DNA from: Actinotalea ferrariae
Lineage (GTDB): Bacteria; Actinomycetota; Actinomycetes; Actinomycetales; Cellulomonadaceae
Length of the DNA: 34,602 nt
Direction: 5' to 3'
Assembly (NCBI RefSeq): GCF_019733465.1
Contig: NZ_JACVQL010000093.1
Location: forward strand, 1-34,602
The notes beneath the pieces are model-generated. The model saw only the letters and a program-made list of their open reading frames with translations, was not told where the DNA came from and made no database searches. A program made the position numbers and the translations under genes. This document shows positions 31,765-34,602 of this stretch, in pieces (position 1 is the first letter of the stretch; every line of letters begins with the position of its first letter).

Positions 31765-32865
31765 ATGTCGTCGTCCCTGGAGTCCGTCCTGGACACTGTC
31801 CGGCTGATCGACCCGGACGGCTCCCCCGTGCCGCCGGACCGCTACCCGTCGGACCGGTACGCGATCCCCGCCGACGCCGACCTCGTCGCCCGGTACCGCT
31901 CGATGGTGCTGGGCCGGCGGATCAACGACCAGGCGAGCGCGCTCACGCGCCAGGGCCGGCTCGCGGTCTACCCCTCCTCGCACGGCCAGGAGGCGTGCCA
32001 GGTCGCGGCCGCTGCGGCGCTGCGGCCCGGCGACTGGCTCTTCCCGACCTATCGCGACACGGTCGCGGTCATGGAGCGCGGGGTCGACCCTGTCGAGATC
32101 CTCACGTGGCTCAAGGGTGACCGGCACTGCGCCTACGACCCGCTCGAGCACCACGTCGCGCCGCAGACGACGCCGCTCGCCACGCAGCTCCTGCACGCGG
32201 TGGGCGTCGCGCACGCCGGGCGGCTGCAGGGTCAGGACGTCGTCGCCATGGCCCTGTGCGGCGACGGCGCCACGAGCGAGGGCGACTTCCACGAGGCGCT
32301 GAACTTCGCCGCCGTCTTCCGCGCGCCCGTCGTCTTCCTCGTGCAGAACAACAAGTACGCGATCTCGGTCCCGCTCTCGCGGCAGACGGCGGCGCCGTCG
32401 CTCGCGCACAAGGGCGTCGGCTACGGCGTGCCGGCGGTCCTCGTGGACGGCAACGACGTCGCCGCGCTCGACGCCGTGCTGCGCGAGGCGGTCGCGCACG
32501 CCGCGGCCGGCGGCCGGCCGGTGCTCGTGGAGGCCGACACGTACCGCGTCCAGGCGCACACGAACGCCGACGACCCGACGCGCTACCGGACCGAGGCGGA
32601 GGTCGAGGAGTGGCGCCCGCGCGACCCGATCGCCCGGCTGCGCACCTACCTGCGCGCCCGCGGCGCGCTCGACGACGCGCAGGAGGCGACGATCACGGCC
32701 GAGGCCGAGGCGCTCGCGGCGACCGTGCGCGACGGCGTCTCGCACGGGCCGGCGCCCGACCCGGACGACCTCTTCGAGCACGTGTTCAGCGCGATGACCC
32801 CGCAGCTGCGGGCGCAGCGCGACCTGCTCCGCGAGGAGCTCGTCGCGGAGGGAGCGGACCGATGA
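31765..32865 (+). CDS. 2-oxoacid dehydrogenase E1 component, alpha subunit
   Basis: The 366-residue protein is the thiamine-diphosphate-binding half of E1, which decarboxylates a 2-oxoacid and passes the acyl group to lipoate on E2. The ThDP motif runs GDGATSEGDFHEALNFAAVF to VQNN. TYRDT and VQAHTNADDPTRYR, with the phosphorylation-loop region, are also typical. The separate alpha and beta subunits point to branched-chain 2-oxoacid dehydrogenase or heterodimeric pyruvate dehydrogenase. The divergent Lrp regulator favours the branched-chain type (bkd). GGAGG lies about 6 bases before the ATG. The stop overlaps the E1 beta start (ATGA). Confidence 0.95.
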   Translation: MSSSLESVLDTVRLIDPDGSPVPPDRYPSDRYAIPADADLVARYRSMVLGRRINDQASALTRQGRLAVYPSSHGQEACQVAAAAALRPGDWLFPTYRDTVAVMERGVDPVEILTWLKGDRHCAYDPLEHHVAPQTTPLATQLLHAVGVAHAGRLQGQDVVAMALCGDGATSEGDFHEALNFAAVFRAPVVFLVQNNKYAISVPLSRQTAAPSLAHKGVGYGVPAVLVDGNDVAALDAVLREAVAHAAAGGRPVLVEADTYRVQAHTNADDPTRYRTEAEVEEWRPRDPIARLRTYLRARGALDDAQEATITAEAEALAATVRDGVSHGPAPDPDDLFEHVFSAMTPQLRAQRDLLREELVAEGADR

Positions 32866-33838
32866 CCAAGATGACGATGGTGGGCGCGCTCAACGCGGCC
32901 CTGCGCGACGCGATGGTCGAGGACCCGCGGGTCGTCGTGTTCGGCGAGGACGTCGGCCCGCTGGGCGGCGTCTTCCGCGTGACCGACGGCCTGACCGCCG
33001 AGTTCGGCGAGGACCGGTGCTTCGACACGCCGCTCGCCGAGTCCGGCATCGTCGGGATGGCGATCGGGATGGCGATGAACGGCATGCGCCCGGTCGTCGA
33101 GATGCAGTTCGACGCGTTCGCGTACCCCGCGTTCGAGCAGGTCGCGAGCCACCTCGCCAAGATCGGCAACCGCACGCACGGCAAGGTGCGCCTGCCCGTC
33201 GTCGTGCGGATCCCCTACGGCGGCGGCATCGGCGGGGTCGAGCACCACTGCGACTCGTCCGAGGCGTACTACGCCCACACCCCCGGGCTCACGGTCGTCA
33301 CGCCGGCGACCAACGAGGACGCCTACGGCCTGCTCCGCGCGGCCATCGCCGGGAGCGACCCGGTGATCTTCTTCGAGCCGAAGAAGCAGTACTTCACGAA
33401 GGAGGAGGTCGACGTCACGGCGGACGTGCCGCCGATCGGCCGGGCGGTGGTGCGCCGCGAGGGCACCGACGCCACGCTCATCGCCTACGGGCCGGCCGTG
33501 CCGGTCGCGCTCGCCGCGGCCGAGCAGGCGCAGCGCGAGGGCCGCAGCCTCGCGGTGGTCGACGTCCGCTCGATCGTCCCGTTCGACGACGCGACCGTGA
33601 CCGCCGCGGTGCGCGCGACGGGACGCGCCGTCGTCGTCGCCGAGGCGCAGGGCTTCGCGTCCGTGGCGTCCGAGATCGTGGCGCGCGTGACGGAGCAGTG
33701 CTTCCACCACCTCGCCGCGCCCGTGCGACGCGTGACGGGCTTCGACATCCCGTTCCCGCCGCCCAAGCTCGAGCGGCACCACCTGCCGTCGGTGAACCGC
33801 ATCCTCGACACCGTCGACGAGCTGCAGTGGGACGAGTC

Positions 33839-33842
<4 letters not shown>
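32862..33842 (+). CDS. 2-oxoacid dehydrogenase E1 component, beta subunit
   Basis: The 326-residue protein completes the E1 heterotetramer. Landmarks are VVFGEDVGPLGGVFRVTDGL, DTPLAESGIVGMAIGMA, EMQFDAFAYPAFEQ, RIPYGGGIGGVEHHCDSSEAYYAHTPGL and the C-terminal VVVAEAQGFASVASEIV and FDIPFPPPKLE. Most of these sit at the alpha/beta interface and the ThDP site. The ATG at 32862 overlaps the E1 alpha stop, and the frame is open upstream only as a shadow of that gene. Its own stop overlaps the GTG of E2 (GTGA). Confidence 0.95.

Positions 33843-34602
<760 letters not shown>

Overview
The window is very G+C-rich actinobacterial chromosome. The codon use, the gene set (DUF3151, septum-formation-domain lipoproteins, WYL regulator, HAIR-type heat-shock operator, RskA-like anti-sigma factor) and the frequent leaderless GTG/ATG starts suggest a high-GC member of the Micrococcales, most like Cellulomonas or a close relative. 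The genus is inferred from general resemblance, not from a search. I saw no rRNA, tRNA, CRISPR array, insertion sequence, integrase or phage gene, and no gene-free stretch longer than about 300 bases. The region reads as ordinary chromosome with several regulatory modules set among housekeeping genes.

Layout. 1-970: the start of a lipoprotein gene (minus) and a small secreted protein (plus). 1054-4182: purD, purA and a DUF3151 gene, all minus. 4267-7475: a partner-switching signalling module, a large PAS-GAF-phosphatase-kinase protein (minus) flanked on both sides by STAS anti-sigma-factor antagonists (plus). 7565-8587: class II fructose-bisphosphate aldolase. 8704-9896: a two-gene operon of a STAS/SEC14-like protein and a diguanylate cyclase. 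10092-12960: a NatA/NatB-like ABC exporter operon ending in a TrmH-type RNA methyltransferase. 13064-14601: DedA and a HAD-IIA phosphatase. 14635-16060: pyrE and a short-chain dehydrogenase. 16199-18457: exonuclease III, a DUF4190 repeat protein and a septum-formation-domain protein. 18510-21158: clpB with an upstream HspR-type operator. 21404-21805: universal stress protein. 21913-24806: a DrrA/DrrB-like ABC exporter diverging from a WYL regulator across a palindrome. 24893-28154: an alpha/beta hydrolase, then trmB between two more septum-formation-domain lipoproteins. 28325-30700: an ECF sigma/anti-sigma pair, a four-helix membrane protein and a Tat-exported Rieske lipoprotein. 30916-31608: a small coiled-coil protein and an Lrp/AsnC regulator. 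31765-34602: a 2-oxoacid dehydrogenase operon (E1 alpha, E1 beta, E2), with E2 cut by the window edge.

How parts fit together. Three regulatory circuits can be read from the DNA. (1) The module at 4267-7475 has the parts of a Rsb/SpoIIA-type switch in one neighbourhood: a phosphatase and a kinase domain fused in one polypeptide, and two antagonists as likely substrates. (2) The ECF sigma factor probably controls its neighbours: two matching elements, TGAACC-N16-CGT, lie before the membrane protein and before the Rieske lipoprotein. (3) The WYL regulator and the exporter it diverges from share a near-perfect 27-bp palindrome.

Many genes here have a TAGGCT/TAGGTT/TAGCCT -10 hexamer only 6-8 bases before the start codon and no Shine-Dalgarno sequence, so their mRNAs are predicted to be leaderless. 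Convergent gene pairs are often separated by strong GC hairpins without a U-tract, probably bidirectional terminators.
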